Source: an uncultured Muribaculaceae bacterium (lineage in GTDB: Bacteria; Bacteroidota; Bacteroidia; Bacteroidales; Muribaculaceae). From it: DNA of 54,208 bases. The position numbers and the translations under genes were made by a program. Numbering within the stretch: the stretch's first letter is position 1; the number at the start of each line of letters is the position of its first letter. This document shows, piece after piece, positions 34,988 through 42,948 of the stretch. Below the pieces are notes generated by a model. It was not told the origin of the DNA, did not search any database, and saw nothing but the letters and a program-made list of their open reading frames with translations. The stretch covers positions 1 to 54,208 of the forward strand of contig CALHWU010000164.1 of assembly GCA_938039795.1 (NCBI GenBank), read 5' to 3'.

Positions 34988-35663
34988 ACATCTCCGAGGG
35001 CCTGAATCCGCGTATCACGGCACGGCCGCACATCTCCACGTAGAAATCCGTTATGGAGAATACCGGGCCCCGTCGGCCGGCGTATTCGGCCAGCAGCGGC
35101 TCCAGCGACCGGCTGACCACATGGACGCCCCCGAAAGCGAGCGCCTGCAGCCCCGTCGCATCCAGTCCGGCCGGCCTGATTTCCGAGAGGTCGGCCCTGG
35201 CCCATCCGCGCATCCGTCCCGACTGATCGAACAGCAGGCGGCGTGATGACTTGCGGTCACTTACCAGAAGAGTAGCGTCGGCGCCCGATTCGGCATGCGC
35301 GGCCATATGCCGGCGCAGCGGACTGTCGGTCAGAATGTCGGCATTATGAAGCAAGATGGGATCATCGTTGTCAAACAGAGCCAAGGCCTTGAGCAGTCCC
35401 CCGCCCGTGTCGAGCAGCCGGTCACGCTCGTCGCTGACGCGTATGTCAGTCCCGAAATTGTCCTCTCTCCGAAGATAATCGATGATCATATCGGGAAAAT
35501 GGTGTACGTTGACCACTATATGGTCGGCGCCGGCATCTTTCACCCGCATGATCACCCGCCGCAGCATAGGCTCTCCGTCGACCTCCACAAGGGCTTTGGG
35601 GCATGAATCGGTCAGCGGGCGCAGCCGCGTGCCCAGCCCGGCAGCAAATATCAGAGCGTTCAT
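34911..35663 (-). CDS. murU: Sugar-1-phosphate nucleotidyltransferase, MurU-like
   Basis: 250 residues of the NTP-transferase family: the signature AAGLGTRLRPLT is near residues 7-18, PKALVEVDGEPML follows, HNADIL binds the metal, and GGVHVVSR and ITDFYVEM close the barrel-like fold. In Pseudomonas, MurU makes UDP-MurNAc from MurNAc-1-phosphate produced by AmgK, bypassing early peptidoglycan synthesis. The assignment rests mainly on the gene being translationally coupled (4-base overlap) to an AmgK-like kinase. Mannose-1-phosphate guanylyltransferase-like activity is the alternative. The 3' end overlaps the GH95 gene by 77 bases in convergent orientation. Confidence 0.72.
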   Translation of the reverse strand: MNALIFAAGLGTRLRPLTDSCPKALVEVDGEPMLRRVIMRVKDAGADHIVVNVHHFPDMIIDYLRREDNFGTDIRVSDERDRLLDTGGGLLKALALFDNDDPILLHNADILTDSPLRRHMAAHAESGADATLLVSDRKSSRRLLFDQSGRMRGWARADLSEIRPAGLDATGLQALAFGGVHVVSRSLEPLLAEYAGRRGPVFSITDFYVEMCGRAVIRGFRPSEMFSWFDIGRQASLEAAREALRSHTVR

Positions 35664-37072
35664 ATGATTTCTTCTATTCCCTGTTCGCGATGTATCAGCC
35701 GGATGACGATACCCGGAAACCGTTCCCTGAGATGACTGGCCATACGCTCGGCGCTATATACCGAGCGGTGCCTCCCGCCGGTGCACCCGAACCACACGCA
35801 TAGCGACGTGAAGCCTCGCTCCACATATTTCTCTACCGAAGCATCGACAAGAGCCGCGGCATGGCTTATGAATCCGGGCGCCTCGCTTTCACGGTCGAGA
35901 AACTCTCTGACAGCGTCATCGCGTCCGGTCATAGGCTTGAAACGGTCATATCGTCCGGGGTTATGGATCGCACGGCAGTCAAAAACGAATCCGCCTCCGT
36001 TGCCCGACGGATCAACGGGCAGTCCGCGTTTATATGAGAAACTGCCTACTGTCACCGTCAGACGGTCAGCGGTCTTTTCCTGACCGTTCATCTCGGAGAG
36101 AGTGGCGACGATCCTCGAAATTTCAGGAAACTCCTCCATGACTTCGGGCGGAAGCACACGCAGTTGGCCTATTGCGGCGGGAATGCTGTCGATAAACATC
36201 TGCTTGCGCTCCACCAGGCCGCGGAGTCCGTAGGTGCCGAGCGTCTGGAGAGTGCGGAGCAGCCTGAAGAGAGGGAGCCGTGCCCTGAAAGCCTCGGCCT
36301 CGGCAGAACTGAATCCACGCGCCTCGCAATAGACGCGCAGAAGCTCCTCGCGGACACCCTCGGGATAGCGCGCACGGCTCTGCCAGAGGAAAGCCACCAC
36401 ATCATAGGCCGCCGGTCCCCGGTAACCGCCCTGAAAGTCTATATACAGCGGACGGAGCGACGGCGTGACGATGACGTTGCGCGACTGGAAATCGCGATAC
36501 ATGAATCCGTCGTCAGGCTGCGCTGCCGTAAGCCCGGCAAGGCGCCGCAGGTCTTTCTCGAGAGCCGCCTCGCAGAACCCGGTAGCGGTGACTTTCAGGA
36601 AGCAGTATTTGAAATGATTGAGATCCCACATCACCACATCCTCAGTGAAAGCCTCCACCGGCACTGTCTGCCGGTAGTCGATGCTTCCCTGAGGCGCCGA
36701 GTGGATCGCCGCCAGATCACGCATCACACCGCGGAGCACCCCCATCGCTTCGTCATCATACGCTCCGCTCCGACGGCACCGCTCAAGGTAATCATATAGC
36801 GCGGGACCCTCGGCCCACGACTGCAGATAGGCCGTGGAGTCATCACTGACCGCCAGCACTTCAGGCACATTGACTCCGGCCCGCGACAGAGCGCCCGCCA
36901 GATATATGAAAGCCCGGTTCTCGGCCACGTCCGTGCCAAGCGTGCCGGCGGCCTGCCCTCCGCTGCCGGTCATCCGGAAATACCGGCGGTGGGAGCCCGC
37001 GGCCGGCAGCGGAACGATCCCGGAAGGATCCGATCCGAAAGCTGCGGCATAAAGTTGCTTGAGTTTTTCCAT
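35660..37072 (-). CDS. AmgK-like amino-sugar kinase fused to a RapZ C-terminal domain
   Basis: 470 residues in two parts. Residues about 1-325 are an aminoglycoside-phosphotransferase fold close to AmgK: AAGSHRRYFRM (nucleotide loop), FMYRDFQSRN with catalytic Asp194 and Asn199, and LYIDFQGGYRG with metal ligand Asp212. Residues about 338-465 are the RapZ C-terminal domain: SFSYKRGLP, VFDCRAIHNPG, PMTGRDDAVREFL and GCTGGRHRSV. In E. coli that domain binds glucosamine-6-phosphate and steers glmS control; its usual N-terminal P-loop ATPase part is absent here and replaced by the kinase. Together with the coupled murU-like gene, a MurNAc/GlcNAc salvage role with built-in amino-sugar sensing is inferred. 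Confidence 0.8.
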   Translation of the reverse strand: MEKLKQLYAAAFGSDPSGIVPLPAAGSHRRYFRMTGSGGQAAGTLGTDVAENRAFIYLAGALSRAGVNVPEVLAVSDDSTAYLQSWAEGPALYDYLERCRRSGAYDDEAMGVLRGVMRDLAAIHSAPQGSIDYRQTVPVEAFTEDVVMWDLNHFKYCFLKVTATGFCEAALEKDLRRLAGLTAAQPDDGFMYRDFQSRNVIVTPSLRPLYIDFQGGYRGPAAYDVVAFLWQSRARYPEGVREELLRVYCEARGFSSAEAEAFRARLPLFRLLRTLQTLGTYGLRGLVERKQMFIDSIPAAIGQLRVLPPEVMEEFPEISRIVATLSEMNGQEKTADRLTVTVGSFSYKRGLPVDPSGNGGGFVFDCRAIHNPGRYDRFKPMTGRDDAVREFLDRESEAPGFISHAAALVDASVEKYVERGFTSLCVWFGCTGGRHRSVYSAERMASHLRERFPGIVIRLIHREQGIEEII

Positions 37073-37080
37073 ACTTGTGG

Positions 37081-37088
37081 CAAAGTTA
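37081..37088 (-). promoter_or_regulatory. -7 box close to the kinase-RapZ start codon
   Basis: TAACTTTG on the minus strand ends 8 bases before the ATG at 37072, leaving a leader of only a few bases. Confidence 0.5.
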
Positions 37089-37133
37089 AGGATTTTTGTC
37101 AGAATGCGGCCGCGTATTATCGGGCATTATGAG

Positions 37134-37160
37134 TAACTTTGCGAAAAATATGTAATTTTG
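37134..37160 (+). promoter_or_regulatory. Two -7-like boxes before tatA
   Basis: TAACTTTG at 37134-37141 and TAATTTTG at 37153-37160 precede the tatA ATG at 37167. The nearer one ends 6 bases from the ATG. Neither has a clean -33 TTTG at 19-21 bases. Confidence 0.45.
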
Positions 37161-37166
37161 CCAGAT

Positions 37167-37370
37167 ATGATTCCTGCATTTTTCAACATCGGCACAGGCG
37201 AGGTGATCATCCTCATATTCCTCGTGTTGCTGCTCTTCGGCGGCAAGAAGATTCCCGAACTGATGCGCGGCATCGGCAAAGGCGTGCGCAGTTTCCGCCA
37301 GGGGATGAACGATATTTCAAGCGAGATCAACACCCCGGCCGAAAAGGACTCCACCGACGACCGTAAATGA
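37167..37370 (+). CDS. tatA: Sec-independent translocase subunit TatA
   Basis: 67 residues: a short periplasmic start, one membrane helix (VIILIFLVLLLFGGKKIPEL), the hinge FGGKKIPEL and an amphipathic helix (MRGIGKGVRSFRQGM), then an acidic tail. This is the TatA/E pattern with the FGxKKxPEL signature. The ATG at 37167 is used because the three codons upstream lie within the promoter region. It overlaps tatC by 4 bases. No tatB is present, so a minimal TatAC system is likely, as in many Bacteroidota. Confidence 0.93.
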   Translation: MIPAFFNIGTGEVIILIFLVLLLFGGKKIPELMRGIGKGVRSFRQGMNDISSEINTPAEKDSTDDRK

Positions 37371-38197
37371 CCGCTCCCGACAGAGCTTCGGAGAAGACGC
37401 AACCGACAGCCGGCTTCTGGGATCACGTGGATGCCCTGCGTGGAGTGTTGTTGCGATGCGCGCTGACTGTGGCGCTGCTTGCCGGAGCGCTGTTCGCCGT
37501 CATGCCATGGATCTTCGACAACGTCATTCTCGCTCCCTGCCGCCCCGACTTTCCGCTCTACCGGTGGCTTGGACACATTTCATCATGGTGGGGGGCCGGT
37601 GACATGGAGGAATTACATGTGGAGCTTATCAACATCAGGCTTGCGTCGCAGTTTTTCATCCACATGTCCACCTCGCTCTGGCTCGCATTGGCGCTCGCTT
37701 TTCCCATTGTGATCTATCAGTTATGGAGATTTGTGGCGCCAGGACTGTATGAAAACGAAAAACGCGGCGCCCGCAAGGCTTTTCTGGCCGGAAATGCAAT
37801 GTTCTATCTCGGAGTCGCCGCTGGATATTTCCTCGTATTCCCGCTGACTCTCAGATTTCTCGCCCAGTATCAGCTGAGCGCCATGATCCCCAATCAGGTG
37901 TCGCTCGACTCTTATATGGATAACTTCCTTGTGCTTATCCTCGTAATGGGCATCATTTTCGAGCTGCCGCTCGTGTGCTGGATGCTCGGACGCATGGGCC
38001 TGCTCCACCGCAGTTTCTTCACCGCCTACCGCCGCCATGCCATCGTCGGACTCATGGCTCTCGCTGCCGTGGTCACTCCTACCGGCGATCCGTTCACGCT
38101 GATGGTGGTGTTCCTGCCGATCTACCTGCTGTGGGAGAGCGGTGCGCTTCTTATCCCGAAGGATTCCACGGCCGCTTCTGACACGCCGGAAGCCTGA
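37367..38197 (+). CDS. tatC: Sec-independent translocase subunit TatC
   Basis: 276 residues with six predicted membrane helices. The N-terminal FWDHVDALRGVLLRCA matches the TatC start xHLxELRxR, and FPIVIYQLWRFVAPGLYENEKR is the conserved second-helix/loop block. FELPLVCWMLGRMGLL and VVTPTGDPFTLMVVFLPIYLLWE are the C-terminal blocks; the P-x-x-D motif is present as PTGD. TatC is the twin-arginine signal receptor at the inner membrane. Its start overlaps the tatA stop (ATGA). Confidence 0.95.
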   Translation: MTAPDRASEKTQPTAGFWDHVDALRGVLLRCALTVALLAGALFAVMPWIFDNVILAPCRPDFPLYRWLGHISSWWGAGDMEELHVELINIRLASQFFIHMSTSLWLALALAFPIVIYQLWRFVAPGLYENEKRGARKAFLAGNAMFYLGVAAGYFLVFPLTLRFLAQYQLSAMIPNQVSLDSYMDNFLVLILVMGIIFELPLVCWMLGRMGLLHRSFFTAYRRHAIVGLMALAAVVTPTGDPFTLMVVFLPIYLLWESGALLIPKDSTAASDTPEA

Positions 38198-38199
38198 AA

Positions 38200-38231
38200 T
38201 TTGTCGCTGTCGCGGAAAATTAGTATTTTTG
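38200..38231 (+). promoter_or_regulatory. Promoter of the glsB-like gene
   Basis: TTTG at 38200-38203, 20-base spacer, TATTTTTG at 38224-38231: a full Bacteroidota promoter, ending 11 bases before the ATG at 38243. It marks a new transcript right after tatC. Confidence 0.75.
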
Positions 38232-38242
38232 CACGCATCGTT

Positions 38243-39172
38243 ATGGAAGAGACAATCATTTCCCCCGTTTCCACGGATCTCATAGAGTCGGAGCTGACTC
38301 AGGAGAGGCTGCTCCGCCCCACCAACAAAGGCCACAACCTGATATACGTAGTCGACGCCCACACCGCGCCATGGACCATGCGCGAGATCGGACGGCTGCG
38401 TGAGATCTCGTTTCGCGCAGCGGGAGGTGGCACAGGCAAAGAATGCGACATCGACGAATTCGATATCATGACGCCCCCCTGCCGCCAGCTTCTCGTATGG
38501 GATCCCGAAAGCCGGCAGATACTCGGCGGATACCGCTATATCACCGGCAAGGATATCGCCATACAGCCCGACGGCTCCCCCCGCATCGCCACAAGCCACA
38601 TGTTCAGCTTCTCCCCGCGTTTTCTCAAGGAATACCTGCCCTACACCATCGAGCTTGGCCGCTCGTGGGTAAGACCCGAGTACCAGTCGTCAAAGGCCGG
38701 ATCGAAAGCCCTGTATGCCCTCGACAATCTGTGGGACGGCCTCGGAGCGCTGACCGTGGTGCATAAGGAGATAAAATATCTTTTCGGAAAAGTGACGATG
38801 TATCCGGGTTACAACCGCGAGTGCCGCGACATGATACTGTATTTCCTCCGGCGCCACTTTCCCGATCCCGACGGACTGGTCAGGCCGATCACTCCGCTTG
38901 AGGACACATCCGACACCGACCGCATGGCCGCGCTGTTCACCGGCTCGACATTCCACGACGACTACCGCATACTCAACCACGAGATACGAGCCCACGGCTT
39001 CAACATCCCGCCTCTGGTCAACGCCTACATGAGCCTTTCGCCTACGATGAAAATGTTTGGAACGGCGATCAACCATGAGTTCGGCGAGGTGGAGGAGACA
39101 GGGATATTCTTCGTGATCGACGAGATATTCGAGGAAAAGAAAAAACGCCACATAGGCACATACCACGAATGA
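38243..39172 (+). CDS. glsB: N-acyltransferase, GlsB-like (glycine lipid synthesis, OlsB/hemolysin family)
   Basis: 309 residues from the ATG at 38243; the in-frame codons upstream overlap the promoter and are not used. The conserved blocks MREIGRLREISFRAAGGGTG, DIDEFDIM, QILGGYRYITG and the ELGRSWVRPEYQ segment match the Bacteroides GlsB / OlsB acyltransferase family (GNAT-like, PF13444). The B. thetaiotaomicron enzyme N-acylates glycine to start glycine and serine-glycine lipids. The partner O-acyltransferase is found elsewhere in this window (17533-18351). Cytoplasmic or membrane-associated. An older database label would be 'hemolysin'. Confidence 0.8.
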   Translation: MEETIISPVSTDLIESELTQERLLRPTNKGHNLIYVVDAHTAPWTMREIGRLREISFRAAGGGTGKECDIDEFDIMTPPCRQLLVWDPESRQILGGYRYITGKDIAIQPDGSPRIATSHMFSFSPRFLKEYLPYTIELGRSWVRPEYQSSKAGSKALYALDNLWDGLGALTVVHKEIKYLFGKVTMYPGYNRECRDMILYFLRRHFPDPDGLVRPITPLEDTSDTDRMAALFTGSTFHDDYRILNHEIRAHGFNIPPLVNAYMSLSPTMKMFGTAINHEFGEVEETGIFFVIDEIFEEKKKRHIGTYHE

Positions 39173-39185
39173 GATCCCCGCAGGC

Positions 39186-39731
39186 ATGACCGACCCCACT
39201 CCACACACACATTCGCCATACCGCCGAGGAGCCGACGACGGCTTTGTCTTCGGACTCTATCTGTCGGCCATGTTTCTGGCCATGGCTCTGGCTGCGCGCA
39301 TGCCGCTGCTGGGACTTGTGTCGTTCGTGATGTGTTTCGGGGTGCCGGTATTCATCTATCTGCGGCTCCGGCGCTCTTTCACGGCCGACAACGGACACAC
39401 CCTGCTGTCGTCGCTGTGGATGCAGGGTATCGTGACATTTGCCTGCGGCTCGCTGCTAGCGGGGGCTGTCGCCACTGCCTATCTCAAATGGATAGAGCCC
39501 GACTTCATCATCGACCGTCTGCACGAGGCCATAGATTTCTATTCCGGATCAGGCTGGTCGAGAGGTGAGGAAGTAGCCGCCACACTGCAGCGCATGATCG
39601 ACATGCACCTCGTGCCGTCGGCTGTCGCTATAGTAGTGGAGTTCATATGGCTCTCAGTGTTTTCCGGATCCCTGCTGTCGCTCCTTATGGCCCTGCTGGC
39701 CCGGTCAAGACCGGTCAGACACAAATCATAA
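39186..39731 (+). CDS. DUF4199-type integral membrane protein
   Basis: 181 residues with four likely membrane helices (about 22-40, 42-60, 82-103 and 148-172) and a soluble stretch between the third and fourth containing FYSGSGWSRGEEVAATLQRM. The topology and its position just before a family 2 glycosyltransferase are those of Bacteroidota DUF4199 proteins. Its function is unknown. It follows the glsB-like gene by 13 bases and precedes the glycosyltransferase by 25, so it is probably in the same message. Confidence 0.65.
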   Translation: MTDPTPHTHSPYRRGADDGFVFGLYLSAMFLAMALAARMPLLGLVSFVMCFGVPVFIYLRLRRSFTADNGHTLLSSLWMQGIVTFACGSLLAGAVATAYLKWIEPDFIIDRLHEAIDFYSGSGWSRGEEVAATLQRMIDMHLVPSAVAIVVEFIWLSVFSGSLLSLLMALLARSRPVRHKS

Positions 39732-39756
39732 ACCGTAACACAGACACTTACCGACA

Positions 39757-40722
39757 ATGGATATAAGCGTAATTGTACCGCTCTACAACGAAGCCGAGTC
39801 GCTTCCGGAGCTTGAGGCATGGATAGCGCGCGTGATGGCCGACCACAGCTTCAGCTATGAGATACTTTTCATCAATGACGGCTCCACCGACGATTCCTGG
39901 GAGGTGATACGCCGTCTGGCCGAAAAGAATCCGGCCGTGAAAGGAGTAAGTTTCCGACGCAACTACGGAAAATCGCCGGCGCTCAACACCGGTTTCGTGC
40001 GCGCACAGGGCGACGTGGTCATAACAATGGACGCCGACCTGCAGGACTCCCCCGACGAGATACCGGCGCTCTACGACATGATCAAGCGCGAAGGCTATGA
40101 TCTTGTGAGCGGATGGAAACAGAAACGCTACGATCCGCTGTCGAAAACCATACCGACCAAACTCTTCAACGCTACCGCCCGGCGCGTCAGCGGCATACAC
40201 AATCTGCACGACTTCAACTGCGGACTGAAAGCCTACCGCAACAAGGTGGTGAAACACATCGAGGTCTACGGCGACATGCACCGCTATATACCCTATCTGG
40301 CCAAAAATGCCGGATTCACCCGCATCGGCGAGAAAGTGGTGCACCATCAGGCTCGTAAATACGGCAAGACCAAATTCGGCCTCGACCGGTTTGTCAACGG
40401 TTATCTTGATCTGGCCACGCTGTGGTTCACCAACAAGTTCGGCATCAAACCGATGCATTTCTTCGGACTTCTCGGCTCGCTGATGTTCATTATCGGCTTC
40501 GTGGCCGCAGCGGCCGTCGGAATAATCAAGCTTTACCACATGCACTCCGGCCAGGCATATACGCTTGTCACCGACTCGCCCTACTTCTACATATCGCTCG
40601 TCACGATGATACTCGGCACCCAGCTGTTTCTCACCGGATTTCTCGGCGAGCTGATAGTCCGCAACTCCCCGCGACGCAACGATTACGAAATCGAGGAGGA
40701 ACTCCGCACCGACAAACGATGA
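39757..40722 (+). CDS. Family 2 glycosyltransferase (dolichol/undecaprenyl-phosphate sugar transferase type)
   Basis: 321 residues. The GT-A domain (1-220) has DISVIVPLYNEAESLPEL, FINDGSTDDSW, and TMDADLQDSPDEI with the Asp-x-Asp metal motif, then NCGLKAYRN. Two C-terminal helices (about 235-260 and 275-300) anchor it in the inner membrane, as in DPM1/ArnC/GtrB-like proteins that load a sugar onto undecaprenyl phosphate. The transferred sugar is unknown. Its stop overlaps the next start by 4 bases, and a DUF4199 gene precedes it. Confidence 0.85.
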   Translation: MDISVIVPLYNEAESLPELEAWIARVMADHSFSYEILFINDGSTDDSWEVIRRLAEKNPAVKGVSFRRNYGKSPALNTGFVRAQGDVVITMDADLQDSPDEIPALYDMIKREGYDLVSGWKQKRYDPLSKTIPTKLFNATARRVSGIHNLHDFNCGLKAYRNKVVKHIEVYGDMHRYIPYLAKNAGFTRIGEKVVHHQARKYGKTKFGLDRFVNGYLDLATLWFTNKFGIKPMHFFGLLGSLMFIIGFVAAAAVGIIKLYHMHSGQAYTLVTDSPYFYISLVTMILGTQLFLTGFLGELIVRNSPRRNDYEIEEELRTDKR

Positions 40723-41270
40723 AACGCCGCCCCACCATACTCTCCGCCGCCATCACGGCCGCTCTGGCGATGATTGCCGCAGCCGGATGCAATTCGTCAG
40801 GATGTCTCGAAAACCAGAGCAGCATACCGCTCGCCGGCTTCTATTCGTCGGGCACCGACGAGCGCGTGGTCATCGACTCCATCAAGGTCTACGGCCTCGG
40901 AGCGCCGGGCGATTCGTCGCTGACTGCCTCGATACGCGCATCGCAGGTATATCTGCCGCTGAGATCGTCGACCGACGTGACCTCATTCTGCTTCCGTTAC
41001 CTCCAGAAAGATCTGGACTTACCGGAGCTGATCGACACTCTCACGCTCGAATATGACTCGGAGCCGCGCTTCGTGTCGGAAGAGTGCGGCGCGATGTATT
41101 TCTATCACGTGCGCCGCCTTGCCTACACGCGCCATCTGATCGACTCGGTGGCGATGCCAGACTCGCTGATCAACAACGTCGACATCGAGCGCCTCAAAAT
41201 TTATTTCCTCACTCAGGATGTCGACGACACTCCCGGAGCCGATCCTGACCAGCCCGACGAAGAGCCATGA
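40719..41270 (+). CDS. DUF6452-type lipoprotein
   Basis: 183 residues from the ATG at 40719, overlapping the glycosyltransferase stop. Signal MKRRPTILSAAITAALAMIAAAGC with Cys24 as lipidation site. The mature part (SSGCLENQSSIPLAGFYSSG, LYLPLRSS-like block, LTLEYDSEPRFVSEECGAMYFYHV) matches the Bacteroidales DUF6452 family: beta-rich, outer-membrane-associated, unknown role. It overlaps the next gene by 4 bases, and the DUF6452/DUF6048 pair is a recurring one in this order, suggesting joint action at the cell envelope. Confidence 0.75.
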   Translation: MKRRPTILSAAITAALAMIAAAGCNSSGCLENQSSIPLAGFYSSGTDERVVIDSIKVYGLGAPGDSSLTASIRASQVYLPLRSSTDVTSFCFRYLQKDLDLPELIDTLTLEYDSEPRFVSEECGAMYFYHVRRLAYTRHLIDSVAMPDSLINNVDIERLKIYFLTQDVDDTPGADPDQPDEEP

Positions 41271-42142
41271 GACGCCTTATCACACTACTGCTGATAGCGG
41301 TGGCCGTCATGACGGTTACCGACACGGCTATGGCGCAGCGGCGCATCAATCCGGTAAAACAGCCCTCGCCGACGCAGCTGCGCAAAGCCAAAAAGCCCTC
41401 CGATCCCGACAAGAGCCGTCTGGCCGAACGGCTCGACGCGCAAGGCAATATCGTACTCGTCGATACCGTCACAGGACTTGAATATGTCGACACCACCGCC
41501 GTGGCCGGCCATGTGGTGGGCAACATCTATCCACTGCTCCACGGCGTCACCATAGGACTCGACATCTGGGATCCGGTCATGCGCCTGATCGGACAGGACT
41601 ACGGAGGCGCTTCGGCATGGGCCACCGTCAATCTCCACAACCGTTTCTTCCCGCGCTTCGAGATGGGCCTGTCGCAGGCCGATATCACCCCCGACGGCAT
41701 GAATTTTACATTCAAGAGTCCGATGGCTCCTTTTTTCAAAATCGGCTGCGGCTACAACATCTTCTACAACTCCAATCCCGACTACCAGCTCATCTTAGGC
41801 GCCAACTACGGATTCACGCCGTTCTCCTACACGATCGAAAACGTAAAACTGCTCTCTGACTACTGGCCCGGCGAGACCGATCTGACATTCCCCAAGACCT
41901 CTACCACGGCCGGCTACTTCGAGCTGACCGCCGGCATAAAGGTGAGAATCGTGAAAAACATCTCACTCGGATGGACCTTCAAATACCATACCGTAATCCA
42001 TGAGGGCCGCTCGACGGTGGGTAAACCGATCTATATCCCCGGATTCGGAAAAAGAGGCAATCCGATCACCGGCGCATTCTCGGTAATGTACACGTTGCCG
42101 CTGAACAAAGCAGTGCTCCCGAAAGTTGATAAAGAAGATTGA
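41267..42142 (+). CDS. DUF6048-type outer-membrane beta-barrel-like protein
   Basis: 291 residues with a signal peptide (cleavage near TAMA-QRRI). The mature protein alternates hydrophobic and polar residues from about 85 onward with many aromatic residues (FFKIGCGYNIFYNSNPDYQLILGANYGF is one such stretch, shown only in part by motif NIFYNSNPDYQ), as expected of a small barrel. It fits the Bacteroidales DUF6048 family. Unknown function; translationally coupled to the DUF6452 lipoprotein. Confidence 0.7.
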   Translation: MRRLITLLLIAVAVMTVTDTAMAQRRINPVKQPSPTQLRKAKKPSDPDKSRLAERLDAQGNIVLVDTVTGLEYVDTTAVAGHVVGNIYPLLHGVTIGLDIWDPVMRLIGQDYGGASAWATVNLHNRFFPRFEMGLSQADITPDGMNFTFKSPMAPFFKIGCGYNIFYNSNPDYQLILGANYGFTPFSYTIENVKLLSDYWPGETDLTFPKTSTTAGYFELTAGIKVRIVKNISLGWTFKYHTVIHEGRSTVGKPIYIPGFGKRGNPITGAFSVMYTLPLNKAVLPKVDKED

Positions 42143-42206
42143 ATCAACTGCGCCGGCATTTATGCCGGAGCCGTATCTCTTACCAACTGCAATACACACT
42201 ACTGCT

Positions 42207-42944
42207 ATGAAGAAAATCGTGATAATCGGAGCTTCCTCCGGCATCGGTCGCCGCATGGCTCTCGATTTCGCCCGGATCGGTTGCCGCGTAGGCATAGCCG
42301 CCCGGCGCTCCGCTCCGCTCGAAGAGATCAAGCATCTGTATCCGTCCGACGTAGCCGCCATGACCATCGACGTGACTGCGCCCGACGCTGTCAGGCGTTT
42401 CTACGATCTGATAGAGCTCATAGACGGCATGGACATATTCATCAATGCCGCAGGCCTAGGTTTCGCCGACCCGGATCTTGACGACGCGAAACTGTCGGCC
42501 ACACTGCGCACCAATGTGGAAGGCTTCGCACGGCTCACGGCCGCCGCCTACCGCTATTACCGCGATACCGCCAACGTCAGCCAGGGCCAGATCGCCGCCA
42601 TCACCTCGGTGGCAGGCACCAAGGGTATCGGAGTGGCAGCCGCCTACAGCGCGAGCAAACGTTTCCAGCAGACGTTCCTCAACGCGCTCGAACAGCTTGC
42701 CTACCAGCAGCAGGTCAACGTGGCTTTCACCGACATCCGACCGGGATTTGTCGACACTCCGCTCCTCGCCGAGGGACGCGACTATCCTATGCTCATGACC
42801 GTCGACCGGGTGGCTCCGCTTATCGAGACCGCTATACTGCGGCGCCGGCGCGTATACACCGTCGACTACCGATGGCGCGCGGTCAACGCGCTATGGCGCC
42901 TCGTGCCTCAACGCCTGTGGCGCCACATCGGCCTGAACTGGTGA
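42207..42944 (+). CDS. Short-chain dehydrogenase/reductase (SDR)
   Basis: 245 residues from the ATG at 42207 (MKKIVIIGASSGIGRRMA); the in-frame region upstream is intergenic in character. Classical SDR: cofactor motif GASSGIG at 8-14, NAAG at 80-83, catalytic Ser134, Tyr147 and Lys151 (YSASK). PGFVDTPL follows. The C-terminal part is basic and hydrophobic (RRRVYTVDYRWRAVNALW), which may contact membrane. Substrate unknown; 3-oxoacyl or sugar ketone reduction are both possible. It ends 4 bases before the convergent esterase gene. Confidence 0.88.
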   Translation: MKKIVIIGASSGIGRRMALDFARIGCRVGIAARRSAPLEEIKHLYPSDVAAMTIDVTAPDAVRRFYDLIELIDGMDIFINAAGLGFADPDLDDAKLSATLRTNVEGFARLTAAAYRYYRDTANVSQGQIAAITSVAGTKGIGVAAAYSASKRFQQTFLNALEQLAYQQQVNVAFTDIRPGFVDTPLLAEGRDYPMLMTVDRVAPLIETAILRRRRVYTVDYRWRAVNALWRLVPQRLWRHIGLNW

Positions 42945-42948
42945 GCAG

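Noticed and set aside
42153..42168. CCGGCATTTATGCCGG palindrome as a terminator
   Set aside because: The loop would be only two bases, no T-run follows, and it sits between co-directional genes; it may simply be chance.
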